Notes: generated from the letters alone by a model not told the origin. A DNA stretch of 6,246 nucleotides from Verrucomicrobiota bacterium (GCA_021323835.1 JAJPKI010000309.1:1-6246), one strand, 5' to 3'; positions 1 to 5,997 are shown, counted from the stretch's first letter. Translations and numbers: made by a program.

Positions 1-1220
1 GCGCGGCTCACCGTCGTCTCATGCACGCCCACGACTTCGGCGACTTGCGCCATAGTCATGGGCTTCAAATGCGCGACGCCCTTCTCCATGAACTCGCGCT
101 GGCGTTTCACAATTTCTTTGCCGATGTTCAGAATCGTCGCCTGCCGCTGATGCAAACTCTTGATGAGAAATTTTCCGGCGCGAATTTTTTCGCGGATATA
201 ATTTTTTACTTCGGCATTGTTTTCGCCGCCCGACATCAAATCTTTATAGACATTGCTGATGCGCAAATGCGGAATTTGTTCGTCGTTGGTCGTGACCGTG
301 AAATCATCGCCATTTTTTTGGACGAAGACTTCGGGCAAAACGTATTGGTCGTTGTCCGGCAAAAATGCGCGGCCGGGACGCGGCTCAAGACGCGCGATTT
401 TGGCAAGCGCTTCCTGAACTTCCTCAATCGTGCGATTTGTGCCGCGCGCGATTTCTGGAATGCGCCGTTTGCCGAGCGCTTCCATAAAATCGCAAATGAT
501 TTTATACTCAAGCGAATCTTTTTTTCCTGCCCGGTCGAGTTGAAGCATCAAACATTCGCGCAATTCGATTGCACCGACGCCCGGCGGGTCGAACGACTGA
601 ATAATTTTTAAAATTTCAGAAATTTTTTCCGGCGGTAAATTATTTTGCGTGGAAATTTCTTCGACTGTCGCCTTGAGATAACCGTAGTCGTCAATGTTGC
701 CGATAATCAATTCGGCAATCGCGCGCTGTTCGGCGTTCAAATCAATTTCGCGCACTTGTTCCATCAAAAATTCCGCAAGCGACGTCCCCGCCGTCAGCGA
801 ATCGAACATGAATTGCCGTTTTTCTTCGTCCTCGGCTGTTTGGCGAATCGGAATGTTCGTCTGCGAAAAATGGTCGCGCCATTCCTGGTCGAGCTGGACA
901 AGTTTTTCGAATTCCGCCTGAAAATCATCAACAGGTTCGGTCGAATTTTTTTCCGCCGTGTCAAACGCCGCGTCTTCAATCCCATCGGACGCGGAATCAG
1001 AACTCGCCGGCAATTCCACATCATCGCTCAAAGATTTATCACGTTGCTCCAAATCGGCTTCCGCGATTTCTTCTAGCACGGGATTTTGTTCGAGCTCGTG
1101 TTCAACGAGTGCTTTGAGTTCGAGTGTCGGCGCTTGAAGCAGCGCGAGGGATTGCTGCAATTGCGGCGCGAGCACCAATGATTGCGTCAGCCGTTGCGAC
1201 AATTGTAAGCCCTGAACCAT
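1..1220 (-). CDS. rpoN: RNA polymerase sigma-54 factor RpoN (3' end cut by window edge)
   Basis: This is the alternative sigma factor that directs RNA polymerase to -24/-12 promoters and needs an ATP-driven enhancer-binding activator to open them. The reverse strand gives 406 uninterrupted residues. Residues 1-50 are the Q/L-rich region I (MVQGLQLSQRLTQSLVLAPQ, then LQQSLALLQ and ELEQNPVLE). Residues 51-125 are the acidic region II linker. Residues 126-320 are the core-binding domain, with the family signature DPPGVGAIELREC at 211-223. The part after residue 345 (KSLHQRQATILNIGKEIVKRQ) leads into the DNA-binding helix-turn-helix MAQVAEVVGVHETTVSR at 390-406. The RpoN box and roughly the last 65-80 residues lie outside the window. 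The ATG at 1220 is chosen because it puts the conserved GLQLSQ motif at the usual distance from the N-terminus. No Shine-Dalgarno site precedes it. It is divergent from hpf; in many Proteobacteria the two are adjacent and co-directional. Identity is very secure. Confidence 0.97.
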   Translation of the reverse strand, partial: MVQGLQLSQRLTQSLVLAPQLQQSLALLQAPTLELKALVEHELEQNPVLEEIAEADLEQRDKSLSDDVELPASSDSASDGIEDAAFDTAEKNSTEPVDDFQAEFEKLVQLDQEWRDHFSQTNIPIRQTAEDEEKRQFMFDSLTAGTSLAEFLMEQVREIDLNAEQRAIAELIIGNIDDYGYLKATVEEISTQNNLPPEKISEILKIIQSFDPPGVGAIELRECLMLQLDRAGKKDSLEYKIICDFMEALGKRRIPEIARGTNRTIEEVQEALAKIARLEPRPGRAFLPDNDQYVLPEVFVQKNGDDFTVTTNDEQIPHLRISNVYKDLMSGGENNAEVKNYIREKIRAGKFLIKSLHQRQATILNIGKEIVKRQREFMEKGVAHLKPMTMAQVAEVVGVHETTVSR

Positions 1221-1226
1221 ACGGTC

Positions 1227-1255
1227 ATTGTAAAACTGCGGCTCAAATATTTCAA
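1227..1255 (-). promoter_or_regulatory. Sigma-70-type promoter of rpoN, possibly leaderless
   Basis: Reading the minus strand, TTGAAA (1255-1250) is followed after exactly 17 bases by TACAAT (1232-1227). Each hexamer matches the housekeeping consensus at 5 of 6 positions. Only six bases separate the -10 hexamer from the A of the rpoN ATG at 1220. Transcription would therefore be expected to start at or within a base or two of the start codon, giving a leaderless mRNA. This agrees with the lack of a Shine-Dalgarno site. It is a pattern match only; a start further upstream is possible. Confidence 0.6.
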
Positions 1256-1260
1256 GAAAT

Positions 1261-1277
1261 TTGGCAGGATTTTTGCT
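1261..1277 (+). promoter_or_regulatory. Candidate sigma-54 (-24/-12) promoter driving hpf and the biotin genes
   Basis: The stretch TTGGCAGGATTTTTGCT fits the sigma-54 consensus YTGGCACGRNNNTTGCW at every defined position except one (G instead of C at 1267). The invariant GG (1263-1264) and GC (1275-1276) are separated by the required 10 bases. Transcription would begin about 12 bases past the GC, near 1288, leaving a leader of about 50 bases before the hpf ATG at 1341. The element faces the hpf operon and sits directly behind the divergent rpoN promoter, with the -35 of rpoN ending at 1255. Sigma-54 promoters also need an upstream activator site, which would fall over the rpoN promoter or gene; I cannot recognise one. 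Confidence 0.55.
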
Positions 1278-1340
1278 TTGGCCATTCAAGCTTAAGGAAA
1301 AACTGGATTTTTCTGCGCGCCGGTTGCATCTTGGCAAAGG

Positions 1341-1694
1341 ATGAAATTGATTCTTTCGACTCACAATGTGACGCTGACCAGCACGCTGGAGAATCGTGTT
1401 GTCAAACGGCTGGAACAACTTGACCACATGGACAAACGCGCCATTGACGCGCGCGTCGTGCTCGAACACGACCACAAACGCGTGCCCGAAAAACAATTCA
1501 ATTGCTCCATGCGTCTGGCCATGCGCGGCCCCGACCTTTTTGCCGAAGCGCGCGAAACCGATTTGTATGCCGCAATTGATGTCGTCGCTAAAAAACTTGA
1601 GCAACAAATCCGCAAACGTCATAGCAAAGTCAAAGCGCGCAAACATAAAGTCGCCGCCAGATTCAAAGACGCAAAACGTTCCGCAGGCATTTGA
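1341..1694 (+). CDS. hpf: Ribosome hibernation promoting factor, short HPF/RaiA type
   Basis: HPF/RaiA proteins bind the 30S subunit in the mRNA/tRNA channel and, in stationary phase or starvation, inactivate ribosomes or bring them into 100S dimers. The 117-residue product has the one-domain short form. It starts MKLILSTHNVTLTSTLENRV (the usual beta strand, then helix with K..RLEQLDHM) and ends in the family hallmark DLYAAIDVVAKKLEQQIRKRHSK (79-101). A basic tail KARKHKVAARFKDAKR follows. It lacks the C-terminal dimerisation domain of long HPF. ATG at 1341 is chosen because the first strand begins immediately, as in homologues. The AAAGG before it touches the ATG with no spacer, so it is a poor Shine-Dalgarno site. 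It is divergent from rpoN, and its TGA overlaps the next gene's ATG by one base (TGATG). The candidate sigma-54 promoter upstream is the best regulator visible. Confidence 0.93.
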   Translation: MKLILSTHNVTLTSTLENRVVKRLEQLDHMDKRAIDARVVLEHDHKRVPEKQFNCSMRLAMRGPDLFAEARETDLYAAIDVVAKKLEQQIRKRHSKVKARKHKVAARFKDAKRSAGI

Positions 1695-2941
1695 TGATTC
1701 TTCGCGCCCGAACAGTTCTGCCGATTACCGCGCCGCCCATCGAAAACGGCGCGGTTGTCGTTTCAGGAAATCAAATTGATGCCGTCGGCAAATGGACGGA
1801 TTTGAAATCTGATTTTTCGAGCGAAGAAATTTTTAATTTGGGCGAAGTTGTTCTGCTTCCCGGCCTCGTCAATGCGCATTGCCATCTTGATTACACCGAC
1901 ATGGCCGGACAATTACCGCCGCCAAAAACTTTTCTCGATTGGATTCCGCAAATGCTCGCCGCCAAAGCCGCATGGAGCTACACCGATTATGCGCGTTCAT
2001 GGCTCAACGGCGCAAAAATGCTTTTGCAAACCGGCACAACCACTGTCGCCGACATTGAAGCCGTTCCCGAACTGTTGCCGGAAATGTGGAACGCGACGCC
2101 ACTGCGTGTGTTTTCATTTCTGGAAATGACCGGCGTGCGCTCCAAACGCGAGCCGACAGATATTTTGAACGAAGCGATTTCCAGAATTGACTCGCTTTCT
2201 CATTCGCGTTGTCGCATCGGCCTGTCGCCACACGCGCCCTACTCCACTTCGTTGGAATTGCTCCAACTTTCGGCGAAAGTTGCGCGCGAAAAAAATTTAC
2301 GAATTACGACGCACATCGCCGAATCAGAACAGGAATTTGAAATGTTCGCGCGCGCGCGCGGAAAAATGTTTGATTGGCTCAAAAAAAATGGCCGCGACAT
2401 TTCCGATTGCGGAATTGGTTCGCCAATTCAACATTTGGAACGGGCGGGGTTGCTCGGCGAAAACTTTCTGGCCGTTCACGCAAATTATCTGGGCGAAAGT
2501 GATTTCGATTTGTTGGCAAAACGAAATGTCAGCGTCGTTCATTGCCCGCACAGTCACGATTACTTCAAACATCGGAAGTTTCCGCTGGAAAAATTAATAA
2601 AGGCGGGCGTTAACATTTGCCTCGGGACCGACAGCCTTGCGACGACTACCGGAAGCGGGAAACAAAAACCGGCGTTAAATTTGTTCGCGGAAATGCAATT
2701 GTTGGCGAAAGAGAATTCAAGTCTTTCGTCGAAAATAATTTTGCAAATGGCAACCACCAACGGCGCAAGCGCCCTCGGAATGGGCGGAAAAATCGGCAAA
2801 CTTTCTGAAAATGCGTTTGCCGATTTGATTGCGATTCCATTTGATGGAAAAATTGCAGACATTTACGATGCCGTATTGCATCATGCGTCAACCATTTCCG
2901 CCAGCATGGTTGACGGCAAATGGGCACTGCGCCGTGACTGA
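1694..2941 (+). CDS. Amidohydrolase of the nucleoside-deaminase type (MtaD/SsnA/MqnX-like)
   Basis: A 415-residue metal-dependent hydrolase with the full set of amidohydrolase ligands. A small N-terminal beta domain (1-55) precedes PGLVNAHCHLDY, with H62 and H64. Further ligands are H180 in LSPHAPYS, H207 and E210 in THIAES, H262 in AVHANYL, and D313 in LGTDSLA. The C-terminal strand domain (IGKLSENAFADLIAI, 367-381) closes the fold. HIAES together with GTDSLA is typical of enzymes that deaminate adenosine-like substrates (5'-methylthioadenosine/S-adenosylhomocysteine, 5'-deoxyadenosine, aminodeoxyfutalosine) or cytosine/triazine-type rings. I cannot choose between these by eye. The ATG at 1694 overlaps the hpf stop by one base, which implies translational coupling; a TTG just before it is a less likely start. 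It is followed by bioF with an 8-base overlap. Sitting with SAM-using biotin genes, recycling of an adenosylated by-product is attractive but inferred. Length is normal and nothing is missing. Confidence 0.85.
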   Translation: MILRARTVLPITAPPIENGAVVVSGNQIDAVGKWTDLKSDFSSEEIFNLGEVVLLPGLVNAHCHLDYTDMAGQLPPPKTFLDWIPQMLAAKAAWSYTDYARSWLNGAKMLLQTGTTTVADIEAVPELLPEMWNATPLRVFSFLEMTGVRSKREPTDILNEAISRIDSLSHSRCRIGLSPHAPYSTSLELLQLSAKVAREKNLRITTHIAESEQEFEMFARARGKMFDWLKKNGRDISDCGIGSPIQHLERAGLLGENFLAVHANYLGESDFDLLAKRNVSVVHCPHSHDYFKHRKFPLEKLIKAGVNICLGTDSLATTTGSGKQKPALNLFAEMQLLAKENSSLSSKIILQMATTNGASALGMGGKIGKLSENAFADLIAIPFDGKIADIYDAVLHHASTISASMVDGKWALRRD

Positions 2942-4103
2942 TTTTAATTCGGAATTGCAACAGCGACTGGACGCATTGCGCGAACAAAGTTTGTTCCGCG
3001 AATTGCGTCGCGTGGATTCGCCGCAATCATCGCGCATCCAAATCGGCGGCAAAACGTTCCTCAATTTTTCTTCCAACGACTATCTCGGATTGGCTAATGA
3101 CTCGATTTTGAAAGAAGCCGCAATTCGTGCGATAGAAAAATTTGGCGTTGGCGCCGGCACATCGCGATTGATTTGCGGTTCGCTCGCGCCGTTTCATGAA
3201 TTGGAAGAAGCATTGGCTGATTTCAAACAAACCGAAGCCGCCCTTTCATTTTCCACCGGCTACGCAACTGCCATTGGAACCATTTGCGCGTTGCTTGGCA
3301 AAGACGACATCATCGTTTTGGACAAACTCGTTCACGCAAGCATCGTGGATGCTGCAAAATTGTCTGGAGCAAAAATTCGCGTCTTTGCGCATAACGATTT
3401 GAACGATTTGGAAAAAATTCTGAAATGGGCGACTGAAAAAAAATCTGAATCTAAAATTTTAATCGTCACGGAATCTATTTTTTCGATGGACGGCGACGCC
3501 GCGCCGTTGCGAGAAATCGTTGGGTTGAAAAATAAATTCGCCGCATGGCTGATGGTAGACGAAGCGCACGCGACGGGAATATTTGGCAAAAACGGTCGCG
3601 GCCTTATGGATGAGTTTGGCGTTGCCAAACAAATTGAAATTCAAATGGGCACGCTCGGCAAAGCGCTCGGCGCCAGCGGCGGTTACATTTGCGGTTCGCG
3701 TGCGCTGATTGATTTGCTGATTAATAAAGCGCGCAGTTTCATTTTTTCAACCGCGCCAATTCCGGCTGCTGCAGCAGCTGCTATGGCGGCAATTCAATTT
3801 GTTCAATCGAACAACGGCGAAAAACGGCGAGAACTTTTGCAGCAACGACTCGGCGAATTAAACTTAAAATTCAAAATTCAAAATTTAAAATTTCAGAGCG
3901 CCATCACTCCAATCATTCTCGGCAATGAAGCAAAAGCCGTTAACGCCGCTATAAAATTGCGCGAACAAAATATTTTCGTTCCAGCAATTCGTTATCCAAC
4001 CGTCGCGCGCGGCAAAGCGCGACTGCGAATTACACTGACGGCGGCGCATTCAGAAAATGATATTTCGGATTTAGCGCGCGCGTTCAAAGCTTTGGACTCA
4101 TGA
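2934..4103 (+). CDS. bioF: 8-amino-7-oxononanoate synthase (KAPA synthase)
   Basis: BioF condenses pimeloyl-ACP/CoA with L-alanine, releasing CO2, to give 7-keto-8-aminopelargonate, the first committed biotin ring precursor. The 389-residue product is a class II alpha-oxoamine synthase. Visible signatures are FSSNDYLGLA (45-54), GTSRLICGS (75-83), the glycine/tyrosine loop STGYATAIG (107-115), H134 in VHASIVD, D209/H212 in VDEAHATG, and the PLP lysine K243 in GTLGKALGASGG. The C-terminal TARLR-like segment appears as GKARLRITLTAAHS (360-373). Related KBL/ALAS enzymes share the fold; the bioA neighbour and the LTLTAAH-type ending favour BioF. I choose GTG at 2934 because homology begins there. 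An upstream in-frame ATG (2829) would add 35 residues lying entirely over the amidohydrolase gene. It overlaps the upstream gene by 8 bases and bioA by 4 (ATGA). Residues 311-320 (LKFKIQNLKF) come from a heptamer tandem repeat. Confidence 0.94.
   Translation: MTDFNSELQQRLDALREQSLFRELRRVDSPQSSRIQIGGKTFLNFSSNDYLGLANDSILKEAAIRAIEKFGVGAGTSRLICGSLAPFHELEEALADFKQTEAALSFSTGYATAIGTICALLGKDDIIVLDKLVHASIVDAAKLSGAKIRVFAHNDLNDLEKILKWATEKKSESKILIVTESIFSMDGDAAPLREIVGLKNKFAAWLMVDEAHATGIFGKNGRGLMDEFGVAKQIEIQMGTLGKALGASGGYICGSRALIDLLINKARSFIFSTAPIPAAAAAAMAAIQFVQSNNGEKRRELLQQRLGELNLKFKIQNLKFQSAITPIILGNEAKAVNAAIKLREQNIFVPAIRYPTVARGKARLRITLTAAHSENDISDLARAFKALDS
3864..3891 (+). repeat. Four tandem heptamers inside bioF
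   Basis: Four contiguous 7-base units occur: TTAAAAT, TCAAAAT, TCAAAAT, TTAAAAT. They vary only at the second base and stand out as an A/T block in a gene of mixed composition. In frame they encode the low-complexity stretch LKFKIQNLKF at BioF residues 311-320. This is in the connection between the last helix of the large domain and the C-terminal domain, where length variation should be tolerated. Because the period is not a multiple of three, only gains or losses of three units would keep the frame. Confidence 0.75.
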
Positions 4104-5548
4104 ACAAACTCGCGCAACTCGACCACAAATATGTCTGGCATCCGTTCACGCAAATGCGCGATTGGCTGAAACGCGAACCGATTGTTATCGCCGAAGGCAA
4201 CGGCGCGGAATTGCGCGATGTTCGCGGCAGAAAATTTTTGGACGCGAATTCTTCCATCTGGACAAATCTACACGGACACAATCATCCAAAAATCACTTCG
4301 GCCATTTCAAAGCAGTTAAAAAAAATCGCGCACAGCTCGGCGCTGGGATTTGCAAATGAGCCGGCGAGTTTGCTGGCACAAAAATTGGTTGAGGTTGCGG
4401 GTCCTATTTCGGTGGAGCAAGAGTCCTCTCGAGCCCAAATTAAAAAAAAATCAGGGCTCGACAGAGTCTCGCCCCACCTGAATAAAGTTTTCCTTTCTGA
4501 TGACGGCTCGACTGCGCTAGAAGTCGCGTTGAAACTGGCTTATGAATTTTCGCGGCGGACAAAAAAAATCAAAAGCCCAAAATTTCTTTCGCTCGACGGC
4601 GCGTATCACGGCGATACGGTCGGCGCGGTTTCGCTCGGCCACATTGATTTGTTTCACAAGGCTTATCGCGGATTGCTTTTCAGGACGGACAAAGTCGCGG
4701 CGCCGTATTGCTATCGCTGCAAATTCAATCGCGCCAAGCCGGAGCGTGACGACGCGCGGAATTATCGCCAATGCAATTTCGAATGCGTCGGCAAATTTGA
4801 GCAAAAATTCTCTGCGCAAAAGAAAAAGGGGAATCCATTTGCGACGTTTGTTTTTGAACCGCTAATGCAAGGCGCAGCGGGAATGATTCCGCAGCCGGAA
4901 GGCTGGCTGAAACAGGTTTCAGAAATTGCGCGTGCCAATGGCGCATTGTTAATCGCTGACGAAGTAATGACTGGTTTCGGACGCACTGGAAAAACTTTTG
5001 CCTGCCAAAAAGAAAATGTGCGGCCGGATTTTCTTTGCGTCGCCAAAGGAATGACCGGAGGTTATTTGCCGATGGCGGCGACGTTGACGACACAGAAAGT
5101 TTTTGACGCGTTCCTCGGCGAATATCATGAGTTCAAAACTTTTTTTCATGGCCACAGTTACACGGCAAATCAACTTGGCGCGGCGGCTTCGCTGGCGAGC
5201 TTGAAAATTTTACAGAGCAAAAAATCCATTCGCGCACGAAAAATTTTAGAAAAAAATCTGCGCGCGGAATTGCAATCGCTGTGGCAATTGCCAAACGTCG
5301 GCGATGTGCGGCAAGTGGGATTGGTTGTCGGAATTGAGCTGGTAAAAAATTGGCGCACGCGTGAGTCGTTTGATTTGCGCGACCGCGCGGGCATTCGCGT
5401 GTGCGAGGCGATGGCGAAATGCGGCGTGCTGACGCGGCCAATCGGAAATGTCATCGTCATCATGCCGCCGTATTGCACTACGCAAATACAGTTGAAGAAA
5501 ATGATTTCCGCGATACGCGAAAGCATCGCGGCCGTTTTTAGAAATTAA
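4100..5548 (+). CDS. bioA: Adenosylmethionine-8-amino-7-oxononanoate aminotransferase (DAPA synthase)
   Basis: BioA converts KAPA to 7,8-diaminopelargonate, a PLP transamination normally using S-adenosylmethionine as amino donor; some relatives use lysine (BioK), which I cannot exclude. The 482-residue class III aminotransferase shows VWHPFTQM (12-19), ANSSIWTNLHGHNHP (49-63), DDGSTALEVALKLA (134-147), YHGDTVGAVS (169-178), FEPLMQGAAGM (252-262), ADEVMTGFGRTG (286-297, D287 binds the pyridine nitrogen), the PLP lysine K316 in CVAKGMTGGYLP, and FFHGHSYTAN (348-357). It resembles the Bacillus/Aquifex-type branch, including the YCYRC segment. The ATG overlaps the bioF stop (ATGA). It is somewhat longer than usual for the family; about 23 of the extra residues (105-127) come from a palindromic element inserted in frame, well before the active-site motifs. 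All catalytic residues are intact, so I expect it to be functional. Its stop overlaps the convergent EVE gene. Confidence 0.94.
   Translation: MNKLAQLDHKYVWHPFTQMRDWLKREPIVIAEGNGAELRDVRGRKFLDANSSIWTNLHGHNHPKITSAISKQLKKIAHSSALGFANEPASLLAQKLVEVAGPISVEQESSRAQIKKKSGLDRVSPHLNKVFLSDDGSTALEVALKLAYEFSRRTKKIKSPKFLSLDGAYHGDTVGAVSLGHIDLFHKAYRGLLFRTDKVAAPYCYRCKFNRAKPERDDARNYRQCNFECVGKFEQKFSAQKKKGNPFATFVFEPLMQGAAGMIPQPEGWLKQVSEIARANGALLIADEVMTGFGRTGKTFACQKENVRPDFLCVAKGMTGGYLPMAATLTTQKVFDAFLGEYHEFKTFFHGHSYTANQLGAAASLASLKILQSKKSIRARKILEKNLRAELQSLWQLPNVGDVRQVGLVVGIELVKNWRTRESFDLRDRAGIRVCEAMAKCGVLTRPIGNVIVIMPPYCTTQIQLKKMISAIRESIAAVFRN
4411..4478 (+). repeat. 68-bp imperfect palindromic element inserted in frame within bioA
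   Basis: The left arm (4411-4436, 26 bases) and right arm (4454-4478, 25 bases) are inverted copies that match at 21 of 25 aligned positions with one single-base gap. They include a perfect inner 8 bp (TCGAGCCC / GGGCTCGA) and a perfect outer 5 bp (GGTGG / CCACC). The 17-base loop is nearly all A/T and contains nine A in a row. It codes for residues from about V105 to L127 of BioA. Related aminotransferases pass directly from the LVE helix to the strand NKVFLSDDG at this point, so the segment looks like an insertion. Its length keeps the frame open. It carries no transposase and resembles a small dispersed palindromic element, comparable in concept to the Rickettsia palindromic elements that insert inside proteins. 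No second copy is in the window. Confidence 0.75.
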
Positions 5549-5958
5549 ATTTTCGTCTCCGAAAATTTCAGCAGCCGTTCAAATTGCGCTTTTGTTATCG
5601 GCGAAACAGACAAGCGTGATTGTTTCGCCAAAACCATTTCCTTGAGAATTTTGTCGCTCTTGATTTGTGCAAGCGTTACTGATTTCATCAAAGGCTTTTC
5701 CACTTTTAAATCCACGCACGACCAATCGCCCTCTTTTGCCGTCGGATCGGAATAAAATTCTTTTTCCACTCGCGCGAGCCCGACGACAGATTTCTCTTCG
5801 CCGCTATGGTAAAAGAAAACAAGGTCGCCACGCTTCATGGCGCGTAAATGCAGCCGCGCGGCGAAATTGCGGACGCCGGTCCAAGCCGTTTTGCCTTCTT
5901 TGACAAATTGCGACCACGAATAGGTTTCAGGTTCAGATTTAACCAGCCAATAATTCAT
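5545..5958 (-). CDS. EVE-domain protein (thymocyte nuclear protein 1-like)
   Basis: A 137-residue stand-alone EVE domain, a PUA-like fold proposed to recognise modified bases in nucleic acid; the bacterial role is not settled. The N-terminal signature MNYWLVKSEPETYSWSQF is followed by WTGVRNFAARLHLRAMKRGD (26-45), FFYHSGEEKSVVGLARV (48-64), DPTAKEGDW (71-79) and the C-terminal LAKQSRLSVSPIT (110-122). These are the conserved landmarks of the family in the usual order and length. The ATG at 5958 is chosen because homology starts at MNYWLVKSEP. The reading frame stays open upstream to 6198, but that extension runs antisense over the N-terminal coding region of the PLP-homeostasis gene and has low-complexity content. 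No Shine-Dalgarno site precedes it. It converges on bioA, sharing four bases with it (5545-5548), and is divergent from the gene at 6000. Not obviously linked to biotin. Confidence 0.92.
   Translation of the reverse strand: MNYWLVKSEPETYSWSQFVKEGKTAWTGVRNFAARLHLRAMKRGDLVFFYHSGEEKSVVGLARVEKEFYSDPTAKEGDWSCVDLKVEKPLMKSVTLAQIKSDKILKEMVLAKQSRLSVSPITKAQFERLLKFSETKI
5547..5568. terminator. Hairpin at the overlapping bioA / EVE-gene ends
   Basis: A perfect 9-bp inverted repeat, AAATTTTCG / CGAAAATTT, with a TCTC loop starts on the last two bases of the bioA stop codon and covers the final codons of the convergent EVE gene. Because of the symmetric A/T flanks it could act as a bidirectional terminator. 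Its stem is A/T-rich and the trailing T runs are only three to four bases, so it is weak compared with a classical intrinsic terminator. No other terminator candidate lies between these genes. Confidence 0.4.
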
Positions 5959-5963
5959 AAAGA

Positions 5964-5997
5964 ATTTACGATTTGCGTTTTTCGATTTACGATTGCG
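5964..5997. repeat. Degenerate heptamer repeat between the EVE gene and yggS
   Basis: The 41-base gap between two divergent start codons consists largely of 7-base units: ATTTACG, ATTTGCG, TTTTTCG, ATTTACG, and a last unit short by one base, ATTGCG. Seen at larger scale, 5964-5979 and 5985-5999 are near-identical direct repeats. The gap leaves no room for two separate promoters, and I see no convincing -35/-10 pair in it. The repeat could be a protein-binding array or simply slippage-generated filler. Confidence 0.65.

Noticed and set aside
21..1076. Open frames on the plus strand across the rpoN region
   Set aside because: They are antisense to a continuous, motif-complete RpoN reading and have no recognisable domains.
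1221..1340. Biotin-repressor (BirA) operator or riboswitch ahead of the operon
   Set aside because: I see no long dyad of the BirA type and no conserved leader structure in the 120-bp gap.
2829..2933. Longer BioF starting at an upstream in-frame ATG
   Set aside because: The extra 35 residues overlap the end of the amidohydrolase gene and have no BioF-like content; GTG 2934 matches the family N-terminus.
4374..4388. Second sigma-54-like match (TGGCAC followed by TTGG)
   Set aside because: The -12 position reads GG instead of the invariant GC, and it lies deep inside bioA. It shows that partial matches occur by chance.
4411..4478. The bioA palindrome as an internal transcription terminator
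   Set aside because: The stem is not followed by a T run on the plus strand, and the gene continues with intact motifs downstream.
5900..5928. Perfect TTGACA that might be the -35 of a yggS promoter
   Set aside because: No acceptable -10 lies 16-18 bases downstream; it sits in the EVE coding sequence.
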